Position numbers and translations under genes: made by a program. A stretch of 64,000 nucleotides of DNA from JALORV01 sp963754065 (GTDB taxonomy: Bacteria; Pseudomonadota; Gammaproteobacteria; Burkholderiales; Burkholderiaceae_F): positions 8,288-72,287 of the forward strand of contig CAVWFH010000033.1 of the NCBI GenBank assembly GCA_963754065.1. Direction: 5' to 3'. Of the stretch, positions 54,102 through 64,000 are shown piece by piece; the stretch's first letter is position 1; each line of letters starts with the position of its first letter. A model generated the notes under the pieces. That model was not told where the DNA came from. It did not search any database and worked only from the letters and a program-made list of their open reading frames with translations.

Positions 54102-55610
54102 ATGCGCAAACTATTGTTGTTGCTGGCATGGGTCGCGGGCGCTGCCGCTGCGGCCACCACTGGGACGCTGACCGAGCAGTCGCAGGTCCGCGCCCGCAAG
54201 ATCGTCGACAGCGCGGTCGCCGCGATCGGCGGGGCCGAGGCGCTCAGGTCGATCGACGTCGTCCGGCTCGACCTGAAGGGCGAGACCTTTCCGCGGCTGC
54301 AGATGACGACGCCGGATCCTCCGTACGAGCCCGGCCGTTTCCACGAAACCCTGCTGCTCGACCTCAAGCGCAATCGCCTGCTGCTCGAGCAGGAAACCTC
54401 GGGGGCCGGCTTCGACGGTCACCTCACCGTCTCGATTGCGGGCGGTGAAGGCTCGATCTACGACCACCGCGCGCGCACGGCCACGCCGGTTCCGCGCGAA
54501 CAGGCCTCGCAGCAGCAGTTCATCCAGTACTACCGCCGGCTGCCGCACCTGATCCTGCGCCAGGCGCTCGACCGCCCGAACTCGCTGCGCTACCTCGGTG
54601 AAGACACGTTCGAAGGCCGGCGCCACCACGTCGTCACCTTCGTGATGGCTGACACGCAGCAGGTCGCGCTGTACATCGATGCGAAGACGAGCCTCGTGTC
54701 CAAGTACGAACTCGTCTTCACCGACCCGCTGCGCGGCCAGCAGGCGTCGCAGATCATCTTCGGCAGCTACGCCAGCGCCGGCAAGCTGAAGGTCCCGCAG
54801 CAATGGAGCTGGCGCTTCGCGGGTGATCTCGTGGCGCGCTACCGCGTCGAGCTCGAGTTCAATCCCGCCGTGAACGACCGCAGCTTCGAGGTCGCAGCCG
54901 AGGGCTACAAGAAAGTCGCTGCCCTGCCACAGACACTGGAAGAACGCGTCGAGCGGCTCGCCGACAACGTGATCGTCGTCCACAACGTGGCCGACCAGAA
55001 CTACAACATCATGGCGGTCGCCTTCCGCGACTACATCGTCGCGATCGAGGCGCCGGGATCGAGCGAAGGGGCCGACAAGGCCATCCGGATGATCAAGGAA
55101 GCGTTGCCCGGCAAGCCGATCCGCTACGTAGTGCTGACGCACCACCACAGCGATCACATCGGCGGCCTGCGCAGCTTCATCGCCGAAGGCGCCACGGTCA
55201 TCACGACGCGCGCGAACCGCGGCGTGGTCGAGACCATGGCCCTCGCTCCGCAGAACGACCGCCTGGCCCGCGCGCCCCGCAAGCCGGAGTTCCTTTTCGT
55301 CGAAGGCGGCCGCCGCGTTCTGACCGACGGCGAACAGACGCTGGAACTGATCGACCTCGGCCCGAATCCGCACGCCCGGGAAATGCTGGTCGCGTGGCTG
55401 CCCAGGCAGCAGGTCCTGTTCCAGGGGGATCTCTTCTTCGTGCCCAACAACGACGCGCCAGTCGGACCGCCGCAGACCTCGACGCTGGACTTCGCGAAGA
55501 AGCTGCAGGCAAAGAGCCTCTCGCCTCAGCGCATTGCCAGCGTGCACGGCCGTACCGCCACGATCGAGGAGTTCAGAAGCGCGCTGGAGGGCAATTCCGC
55601 CAAGAACTAG
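54102..55610 (+). CDS. Exported metallo-beta-lactamase-fold hydrolase
   Basis: The 502-residue product has a signal peptide (AAAAA cleavage near residue 20), an N-terminal outer-membrane-like lipoprotein-type beta domain, and a C-terminal metallo-beta-lactamase domain. The metal motif HHHSDH is at residues 347-352, with LFQGDLFF and VHGRTAT further on. It probably acts in the periplasm on an unknown substrate. The ATG at 54102 follows GGGGGGAAG. Confidence 0.85.
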   Translation: MRKLLLLLAWVAGAAAAATTGTLTEQSQVRARKIVDSAVAAIGGAEALRSIDVVRLDLKGETFPRLQMTTPDPPYEPGRFHETLLLDLKRNRLLLEQETSGAGFDGHLTVSIAGGEGSIYDHRARTATPVPREQASQQQFIQYYRRLPHLILRQALDRPNSLRYLGEDTFEGRRHHVVTFVMADTQQVALYIDAKTSLVSKYELVFTDPLRGQQASQIIFGSYASAGKLKVPQQWSWRFAGDLVARYRVELEFNPAVNDRSFEVAAEGYKKVAALPQTLEERVERLADNVIVVHNVADQNYNIMAVAFRDYIVAIEAPGSSEGADKAIRMIKEALPGKPIRYVVLTHHHSDHIGGLRSFIAEGATVITTRANRGVVETMALAPQNDRLARAPRKPEFLFVEGGRRVLTDGEQTLELIDLGPNPHAREMLVAWLPRQQVLFQGDLFFVPNNDAPVGPPQTSTLDFAKKLQAKSLSPQRIASVHGRTATIEEFRSALEGNSAKN

Positions 55611-55777
55611 GCGCCGAAACCCGTTTAACCGGGGCCGAAGCGCGTCCGGAACGCGCTCCGGACGCCGCTTTCGCCCCTGTTGTTCGCGCGCATCGCCTGA
55701 CTTGGCGCGTGTTGCGATGCAATGGCCGTGGCTACAATCGGATGACACTCCGATTGCAGTGAGCGATTGCAGCGAGC

Positions 55778-57901
<2,124 letters not shown>

Positions 57902-58040
57902 AGCAACGCTACGGTTGCCTCCAAACCATAGGAGATTGCGAGGGCGTGATCCGCTGACGAAGAACGCGCGGCGGGATTACGCCGGACACTTGGAGCTCGT
58001 GTGAAGCGATGGCCATCAATATCAAAGAAAAAGAGACACG

Positions 58041-58202
58041 ATGCGAATTCGCTCGCTGTCAGTTGTGAACTTTCGGGCAATAGAACGATTCGAAGCTCGA
58101 GATCTCGCGGATTTGATCCTCATCGCGGGCCCCAACGCTTGTGGCAAAACAACGGTCCTTGATGCCATTCGCTCGTCGCGCCCTGCGCGAAGGCGTGTGT
58201 GA
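58041..58202 (+). pseudogene. Truncated N-terminus of an AAA/OLD-type ATPase
   Basis: A 53-codon frame begins MRIRSLSVVNFRAIERF, the usual start of RecF/OLD-like ATPases, and includes a Walker A motif GPNACGKTTVLDAIR. It then ends in an unrelated basic tail (SSRPARRRV). Everything after the Walker A region of such a protein (normally hundreds of residues) is missing. The frame runs directly into the toxin remnant, so the two were joined by deletion. Confidence 0.75.
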
Positions 58203-58344
58203 ACTCAAGATCGACTTCGGTCCTGGCTACCGCGTGTACTACACCGAGCGCGGCAAGGTATTGATCATCCTGCTGGCGGGTGGTGACAAGTCCACGCAAC
58301 GTTCGGACATCAAGACGGCGATCGAATTGGCCAGGAACTTGTAG
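58141..58344 (+). pseudogene. RelE/HigB-type toxin, N-terminus lost
   Basis: The frame ending at 58344 has the C-terminal half of a RelE/HigB-family addiction toxin: REGVCELKIDFGPGYRVYY, LIILLAGGDKSTQ and a final helix TAIELARNL. The first roughly 40 residues of the family are absent; upstream sequence is the AAA-ATPase fragment read in another frame. The toxin is presumably inactive. The antitoxin ribosome site overlaps its stop codon. Confidence 0.8.
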
Positions 58345-58355
58345 GAGGTACGGTG

Positions 58356-58676
58356 ATGCCCAAAGCCAAAGCTACCAAGTTGGTCGCAAAGACAAAGACG
58401 GTGACCTATGACGTTACCGAGCAGTTGCGCACGCCAGAAGAAATGGCGGCGTACCTGGATGCCTGGCTTGAGGAAGCGCCTGAGGATGCAGCCGGTATTG
58501 CCCGCGCACTGGGTGACATTGCGCGGGCACGTGGCATGTCGCAGGTGGCGCGCGATGCTGGGCTCAGCCGGGAAAGCCTGTACAAGGCGCTGAGTGAGAA
58601 CGGCAATCCAAGCTTCGCAACGGTCTTGAAGGTTGCCCGAGCGCTCGGGGTCCGATTGCACGCCCTCGCTGCCTGA
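58356..58676 (+). CDS. HigA-like antitoxin of a RelE/HigB module (orphan)
   Basis: The 106-residue product has an N-terminal YDVTEQLRTPEEMAAYLDAWLEEA region and a C-terminal HTH (GMSQVARDAGLSRESLYKAL, NPSFATVLKVARALG), the usual layout of COG3636 antidote proteins. AGGAGG lies 7 bases before the ATG; a GTG one codon earlier is possible. Its toxin partner upstream is truncated, so it is left as an orphan regulator or vaccine-like antitoxin. Confidence 0.88.
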   Translation: MPKAKATKLVAKTKTVTYDVTEQLRTPEEMAAYLDAWLEEAPEDAAGIARALGDIARARGMSQVARDAGLSRESLYKALSENGNPSFATVLKVARALGVRLHALAA

Positions 58677-58709
58677 ACCGGCTCGCGACGGCAGTTGCTC
58701 TTTCCTGCA

Positions 58710-60353
58710 CTAGGGGGTCGCGGCGTCGATCAGGTTGGGCAGCCCCATCCTCAGTCTCACCCGGTCAAGAACCTGCGCGTGCTGCATTGGCCGCGGGACA
58801 TCAAACTCCCAGAACTCGCATGGCGGCGCATCGACGCCGGCTACGGCCAGAATCGCATTGGTCGCCCGCCTCGCCGCCTCGTTGGCTGCCTCCATGGTGG
58901 CGAGATCAGTGTAGGTACGGACATAGTCGGACGCGAGGAACAGGTTGCCGATCTCCGTGTATGCCTCCGGCCGGAGCGCGAGCGACCCCACGTGATTGAT
59001 CAGCAGCGGCTCTGCGTTCGTCACCACACCCGGGTTGGGAAGCTGGATGTCCGGATCGAGGAACCAGTCCACCAGGTTCTCGTCGTCGAGCTGGACTCGC
59101 CCGTGCGAATTCAGGGCGGCCTTGAGTTGCGCCCAGACCTCGTCCCTGATTTCCTCCCGGCTTGTGGCTGCGATGGCTGCCTTGCCGTTGAAATTTCCAG
59201 GTGCGGTCCAGTTCGAGATGTCGACCGACAGGATGCCACCGACGCGCCCGTCGCCGTAGCGTGAAAGATCGACATTGCGCCAGAACTGCCGCTGCGAGAT
59301 CGAGGTGAGCGCCCAACTGGAGTCGAGGTAAATCGCGTGGCCGTCAGTCAACGGCCGGTCGGTTTTCAGATAGAACTGAATGCCGTTCATCCACTCGGTA
59401 CGCAAGCCGCGAATGCCGGAAAGCGATGGCGCCGCCCGTTCCAGCTCCGGCGTCAGTAGCCCCTGCATGATCTCGACCGGCAGGGCTGCCACGTAGAAGT
59501 CGGCGCTGATCTCGTCGAGCCGTCCATTGCGCTCGATCGTCACGCTGCGCAGTCTGGTGCCGGACACGTTTAGTGACCGTACCGTGGCGCCCGGCGTCAG
59601 GGTCACACCGAGTCCGCTCAGGTGCTTGCGCCAGGGATCGATCCAGACATCGTTGGTCGGCCCGGTGAGCAGGCGATCGAACACGCCGCCGGGAATGAGA
59701 ATTCCGTAAAAGAGCTGCAACAGGATGCGGCCGACGGTGCGGGTGCTGCCGTCCTCCGCGCGCATCGCCACCAGCGAGCGGGTCATCCCCTGCCCCAAGT
59801 ACTTGCGATAGTTCTCCGAGCGCGTCTTGGCGCCAATGAAATCCCAAAATGGCACGTGCTCGTATTCGTCCTGGAAACGTTGTTCGCAGCTCGTCGCCAG
59901 CGCGAGCAGACGCGCGACGAAATACGCGATCTCGTGGTGCGGAATATCGAGCTTGTCGAACATCGCGAAGAAGGCCGTTCGAAAGTCGTCGATCGTCTCC
60001 GGAAACCGGGCGATCCAGACTGGATCGAGCTTGCCGTCGCGCGCCAGCAGGATCCGCGTCGCCTGTACGAGATTGTCACGGCAGTTCGCGCCGGACTCGC
60101 CAAACGGGATCCTGCTCATGGTGTCCGGTAGGTGCTTGTAGAAGCCCGGGAAGAATCGAAAGCCGTGCTCTCCCGGCAAATCCAGTCGACCTTCAGTGCC
60201 GGACCCGGGAACCGCCATGCTCCGCGCCTTGCCGCCGAAGCTCGCCTGCCTCTCGTAGACAGCGACCGCAAACCCGCGTTCGCCCAGCTCATGCGCAGCG
60301 CTGAGTCCACCAACACCGCCGCCAAGAACCGCTACCGTTGGTTTGGATTGCAT
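58710..60353 (-). CDS. FAD-dependent amine-oxidase-like oxidoreductase (phytoene desaturase / hydroxysqualene dehydroxylase superfamily)
   Basis: The 547-residue flavoprotein starts with the dinucleotide motif GGGVGGLSAAHELGERG, followed by VYERQASFGGKARS. GEHGFRFFPGFYKHLPDT identifies the isoprenoid-oxidoreductase-like branch. The C-terminus has the FAD-closing NLFLASDYVRTYTDLATMEAANEAAR-type segment. The substrate is unknown. No carotenoid or hopanoid genes are adjacent in this window. Confidence 0.82.
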   Translation of the reverse strand: MQSKPTVAVLGGGVGGLSAAHELGERGFAVAVYERQASFGGKARSMAVPGSGTEGRLDLPGEHGFRFFPGFYKHLPDTMSRIPFGESGANCRDNLVQATRILLARDGKLDPVWIARFPETIDDFRTAFFAMFDKLDIPHHEIAYFVARLLALATSCEQRFQDEYEHVPFWDFIGAKTRSENYRKYLGQGMTRSLVAMRAEDGSTRTVGRILLQLFYGILIPGGVFDRLLTGPTNDVWIDPWRKHLSGLGVTLTPGATVRSLNVSGTRLRSVTIERNGRLDEISADFYVAALPVEIMQGLLTPELERAAPSLSGIRGLRTEWMNGIQFYLKTDRPLTDGHAIYLDSSWALTSISQRQFWRNVDLSRYGDGRVGGILSVDISNWTAPGNFNGKAAIAATSREEIRDEVWAQLKAALNSHGRVQLDDENLVDWFLDPDIQLPNPGVVTNAEPLLINHVGSLALRPEAYTEIGNLFLASDYVRTYTDLATMEAANEAARRATNAILAVAGVDAPPCEFWEFDVPRPMQHAQVLDRVRLRMGLPNLIDAATP

Positions 60354-60614
60354 GGGTGCTCTCCGCGACCGCGACGATGAACAATACGACCGATGTGATC
60401 AAATGAGCGAGCCCCTGGACGTGCAACGCGCGGTCGGTGCTGCCACGCGCTCCTAGCCCGCGCTCCTTGTGCCTGCGCCGCATCCGCGCGGCGCGCAGTC
60501 CGGACCCGCCCGCTGCTGACCACCACCGCCCTGCCGTCGTTCGTCGCAGTGCCGTTGCCGGCCGACGCGCGCGGCTCTACGGTGCGGCTTCTTCGGTTGC
60601 TCGGGAGTCCGTCG

Positions 60615-62234
60615 ATGAAACCCACCTGGCACGCGCTCTTCGGCAGCGCGATCGTGGCCCTTATCGTTAGCTTCGGCCTGCTGGCGGCGCCGCTCGCCCA
60701 GGCCAACCCCCGTCCGCTGGTCGACGCCGCCTGGCTGCAGCAGGCGCTCGCGGCGGGCGATGTGCTGGTGCTCGATGCCCAGCCGTTCAAGCTGCACGAG
60801 GCCGGCCACATTCCCGGCGCGGTGCATGTCGATATGTTCACGTACGGCATCGACGAAAAAGACACGCAGGCAATGCAGCGGCGCATTCAGTCGTGGGGCG
60901 TGTCGCCGGGCCGCACGGTGGTGATCACCGACCAGGGCGGGTTCTATCTCGCGCCGCGCCTCTACTACGAACTGCTGTACCGCGGGCACCCGCCCGAGCG
61001 GCTGCATCTGCTCGATGGCGGGATGGCCAAGTGGCGGGCGGTCGGCGGAGCAGTGACGCAGGACAAGACCGCGCCGCCGCCGGTTGGCAGCTTCGCGGTG
61101 AAGCACCGCGCAGACGTGCGGGCCGATCTGCCCGAGGTGCTGGTCGCCGCCGGGGACGCTCAGCGCCATGCACTGGTCGACGCGCTCGAGCCCGAGATGT
61201 ACTTCGGCGCGACCAAGTTCTTCGACCGCGCGGGCCATCTGCCGCAGGCGGTCTCCTGGCCGACCGCGGAGTTCTTCAACGCCGACAAGACGTTCAAGTC
61301 GGCCGAGGAACTGCGGGCGATGGCGAGCCACCTGGGCGTGCGCCCGGAGCAGCAGGTCTATGCGTACTGCGGGGGCGGCATCGCCGCCGCCGTGCCGTTC
61401 TTCGCGTTGAGGCACATCGCCGGTTACCCTCAGGTCAAGCTTTACGTCGGCTCGCAGCTCGACTGGGTGCGCGACTCGCGCGACCTGCCGCTGTGGACCT
61501 ACGCATCACCGCACCTCGCGCGCAGCGCGCCGTGGCTGGCGTCGTGGACCAATCCGATGCTGCGCGCGTACGGCGTGAGCCGGCTCAACATCGTCGATGT
61601 GCGCAGCGCGGAGGCGTTCGCCGCTGGCCACATTCCCGCCGCGCGCAACGTGCCGGCGCCGGCGTTCAATGAAGCACTGAAGCAGCCGGCCGCGTTGCGC
61701 CCGCGCCTGGAGGCCGAGGGTCTGCAGGCGGGGCACGAGACGGTGATCGTGTCCGAGCGCGGCCTCGACAAGTCATCCGCGCTCGCCTTCCTGGCGCTGC
61801 AGTCGCTCGACATGCCGCGCGTGTCCGTCCTGATGACGGGCACCGACGAGTGGGCGCTGCGCGGTCTGCCGTGGGAGAAGAAGGCAACCGAGGCCACCGC
61901 GGCCAAGCCGACACGTCTCAGTGAAGGCAACCGCGCAGTGATGGCGACCCTTGCGGATGCGCCCGGACGCCTGCCCCGCGTGTACATTGCCTCCGGCACC
62001 GCGCTGCCGACCACGGCGCCGACCGGAACGGTGATCCACCTGCCGGCGAGCCGGCTGGTCAACGACGATGGCAGCGTCAAGCCGGCGGCAGAACTGTGGC
62101 CGGTGATCTCGAAGGCCGGCGTGCCGCGCCATGCGCAACTGGTGTTCGTGGCCGACGACGTCGGCGAAGCGGCGATGAACTACTACGTGTTCCAGCTGAT
62201 GGGCTACACGAACCTGCGCGTACTGCAGCGTTGA
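60615..62234 (+). CDS. Exported multi-rhodanese sulfurtransferase
   Basis: The 539-residue product has a signal peptide (cleavage near residue 30, AQANP) and four rhodanese-like domains in tandem. Only domain 2 keeps the active-site Cys (C252 in AYCGGGIAAA); the loops of domains 1, 3 and 4 (TDQGGFYLA, SERGLDKSS, ADDVGEAAM) lack it. It probably binds or transfers sulfur in the periplasm. It overlaps the LytS-like kinase start (TGATG), so the two are translationally coupled. The ATG at 60615 begins the signal peptide. Confidence 0.88.
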   Translation: MKPTWHALFGSAIVALIVSFGLLAAPLAQANPRPLVDAAWLQQALAAGDVLVLDAQPFKLHEAGHIPGAVHVDMFTYGIDEKDTQAMQRRIQSWGVSPGRTVVITDQGGFYLAPRLYYELLYRGHPPERLHLLDGGMAKWRAVGGAVTQDKTAPPPVGSFAVKHRADVRADLPEVLVAAGDAQRHALVDALEPEMYFGATKFFDRAGHLPQAVSWPTAEFFNADKTFKSAEELRAMASHLGVRPEQQVYAYCGGGIAAAVPFFALRHIAGYPQVKLYVGSQLDWVRDSRDLPLWTYASPHLARSAPWLASWTNPMLRAYGVSRLNIVDVRSAEAFAAGHIPAARNVPAPAFNEALKQPAALRPRLEAEGLQAGHETVIVSERGLDKSSALAFLALQSLDMPRVSVLMTGTDEWALRGLPWEKKATEATAAKPTRLSEGNRAVMATLADAPGRLPRVYIASGTALPTTAPTGTVIHLPASRLVNDDGSVKPAAELWPVISKAGVPRHAQLVFVADDVGEAAMNYYVFQLMGYTNLRVLQR

Positions 62235-63338
62235 TGAGTGCGTCGCCCGAGCCACTGCGGATGAAACTCCCGCCACCCCAGGCCACGCCCGCGGGCCTCA
62301 AGACCGTGCTCGGACTGCGCCGGCTTGCGGTCATGCTGATGGTCGCGGTGCCGATCGCGCTGCTGATCAGCCTCGGCTCGGCCGAGACGCCCGTCACGAC
62401 GTGGATTGCGCGCAGTGTCATCGTCGGCACTGGCGCCTTGCTCGCGTTCGGGATCGCCGAGTTCTGGCCTCGAAGGCTGCCGCGCTGGCTCGGGCGATGG
62501 GTATTCCAGCTGCTCGTGACTGGCGGTGGCGATTCCTTTCTCGGCCTACGCCGCCTACTGGATCACGCCTGGCGGTGCCCCGGAGTTCATGGCCAATCCG
62601 AAGCGCTTCGTCGGCTTCGGGCAGTTGTCGATCGCGGGCATTTTCTTCGGCGCGTGGGTGGCGCTGGGGGCGATGATCCGGCAACGCGACGCCCGCGCGC
62701 ATGCGCAGACGCTCGCGTTCGAGCGCGAACGGCGCGAACTCGAGCGCCAGGCGATCGAGGCGCGCACGCAGTTGCTGCGCTCGCAGATCCAGCCGCACTT
62801 CCTGTTCAACACGCTGGCGAACATCCAGGCGCTGGTCGAGGCCGGTTCGCCCCATGCGCCGCAGGTGCTCGCGAGCCTGATCGCGTACCTGAAGGCGGCC
62901 GTGCCGCAGCTCGACGAGACCGTCAGCACGCTGGGGCGTGAGGTCGAGCTGGCGCGCGCCTACCTGGAGCTGATGCGGATGCGCATGCCCGATCGCCTGC
63001 GCTTCGCGCTCGACGTCGATCCGTCGGTGCTGCAGTTCCGCTGCCCGCCGACCACGCTGCTGACATTGGTGGAAAACGCCGTGCGCCACGGGATCGATCC
63101 GGCGGAAGACGGCGGCGACATCGACGTCGCAATCAAGCGCGACGGCGGTGACGTGCTGATCCGCGTCGACGACAGCGGCGTTGGGCCGGGTACGGCCGAC
63201 TCCAGCACCGGTACCGGACTCAGGGCGCTGCGCGAGCGGCTCGTGCTCGCGTTCGGCGAAGCGGCGGCGCTGCGCCTGTTCGAACGCCAGCCGCACGGGT
63301 TCACGGCCGAAGTACAGTTCCCGGCCGAGACACGCTGA
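62234..63338 (+). pseudogene. LytS-type sensor histidine kinase, frameshifted
   Basis: This is a roughly 367-residue membrane sensor kinase. The first frame gives an N-terminal region with about three membrane segments; one extra base at 62525 (GGC-G-GTG) shifts the frame, and the rest continues VAIPFSAYAAYW. The second part has the His_kinase (PF06580) box RSQIQPHFLFNTLANI and an HATPase end with LVENAVRHGID and GTGLRALRERL. It is coupled to the rhodanese gene and to the LytTR regulator 1 base downstream. Confidence 0.87.
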
Positions 63339-63339
63339 A

Positions 63340-64000
63340 ATGAAGAGCTCGCCCACCGCGCTGATCGCCGACGACGAGCCGATGCTGCGCGAAGCGCTCG
63401 CGCGGCTGCTGGCCGAGCTGTGGCCGGAGCTGCGCGTCGTCGCGCAGGCGCGCAACGGCCGCGAGGCGATCGCAATGTTCGAGGAGCACGGACCGGACGT
63501 CTGCTTTCTCGATGTGCAGATGCCGGGCCTCTCGGGTGTCGAAGCTGCGCGCACGATCGGCAACCGGGCTCACCTTGTCTTCGTCACCGCCTTCGAGCAG
63601 TACGCGGTCGAGGCGTTCGCGCGCGGCGCGCTCGACTACCTCGTCAAGCCGGTGGAACGCGAGCGCCTGCGCGAGACCGTCGAGCGCCTCAAGGAGCGAC
63701 TGCGCACGGTGCAGCCGCCACCGGCCGCAACCGACGAACTGATCCGCGAACTCGCCGCACGGCTTGCGGCAACTCCGCGCGACACGCGGCTGCGCTGGCT
63801 GCGCGCCGGCAGCGGCCAGGCAACGCGGCTGATCCCGGTGGAGGAGATCGACTTCCTGCGTGCGGACGAGAAGTACACGCTGGTGGGCTGGCGCGGCGAC
63901 GGCGCGCGGCCCGGCGAGGCGCTGGTGCGCATTCCGCTGAAGGAACTCTCAAGCCAGCTGGACCCGGAGCAGTTCGTGCAGGTGCACCGCTCGGTCATCG
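63340..64000 (+). CDS. LytTR-family response regulator (partial, runs off right edge)
   Basis: The product has a receiver domain with ADDEP acidic residues, phospho-acceptor D58 in CFLDVQMPG and Lys in YLVKPVER. A LytTR DNA-binding domain follows (begins near LIPVEEIDFLRADEKYTLV, with VHRS near the edge). The ATG is at 63340, one base after the kinase stop. It is the partner of the LytS-like kinase. The last part lies outside the window. Confidence 0.93.
   Translation, partial: MKSSPTALIADDEPMLREALARLLAELWPELRVVAQARNGREAIAMFEEHGPDVCFLDVQMPGLSGVEAARTIGNRAHLVFVTAFEQYAVEAFARGALDYLVKPVERERLRETVERLKERLRTVQPPPAATDELIRELAARLAATPRDTRLRWLRAGSGQATRLIPVEEIDFLRADEKYTLVGWRGDGARPGEALVRIPLKELSSQLDPEQFVQVHRSVI

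Noticed and set aside
58141..58344. An intact small RelE toxin starting at the GTG at 58141
   Set aside because: The first 15-20 residues do not fit the family and derive from the ATPase sequence read in another frame; about 40 N-terminal residues are missing.

Overview
The window is a high-GC bacterial chromosome segment, most likely from a betaproteobacterium of the Burkholderiales type. The signs are an Fnr-controlled ccoNOQP/ccoGH/ccoIS cluster with hemN, a Bug-type tripartite tricarboxylate transporter, a PHA synthase, a DUF349 protein and kdpFABCDE. The genus cannot be named from the sequence alone. No rRNA, tRNA, CRISPR array or insertion sequence was seen.

Region by region. (1) 1-11.9 kb is a microaerobic respiration block: a TauE/SafE-like membrane protein (cut by the left edge), hemN, divergent fnr, and a minus-strand run ccoI-ccoS / ccoN-O-Q-P-G-H plus a small membrane protein. 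Three perfect 14-bp Fnr boxes sit in front of hemN/fnr, ccoN and ccoI. (2) 12-24.8 kb is mixed housekeeping: an Asp-box lipoprotein, a large DUF349 protein, an Xaa-Pro aminopeptidase, a TetR/hydrolase pair sharing an 18-bp operator, PHA synthase, and small exported proteins. (3) 24.9-33.1 kb is the kdp potassium operon with two tiny extra membrane ORFs; kdpD carries a frameshift. (4) 33.3-36.5 kb holds a frameshifted MFS transporter, a DUF1330 protein, a metallo-beta-lactamase-fold protein and a small exported protein. (5) 36.5-42.8 kb is a glucarate-catabolism operon (Bug binding protein, glucarate dehydratase, TctB, TctA, HpcH/HpaI aldolase) with a divergent LysR regulator and a clean LTTR box between them. 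(6) About 43.2-46.6 kb is visibly poorer in GC and looks acquired. It holds an orphan conserved protein and a TIR-membrane-segment-alpha/alpha-toroid protein, the best candidate in the window for an undescribed system. (7) 46.8-55.6 kb holds DUF418, GST, ferritin-like, DUF1254 and metallo-hydrolase genes. (8) 55.8-64 kb holds glnS (three frameshifts and a roughly 100-residue insertion in the core), a recombination scar joining an AAA-ATPase start to a RelE-toxin end with an orphan antitoxin, an FAD oxidoreductase, and a four-domain rhodanese protein translationally coupled to a LytS/LytTR two-component pair (the kinase is frameshifted).

Six single-base frameshifts fall in four otherwise well-conserved genes, and every one is an extra base. 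This pattern is as likely to be residual sequencing or assembly error as real decay, so the four broken genes should be read with that in mind.
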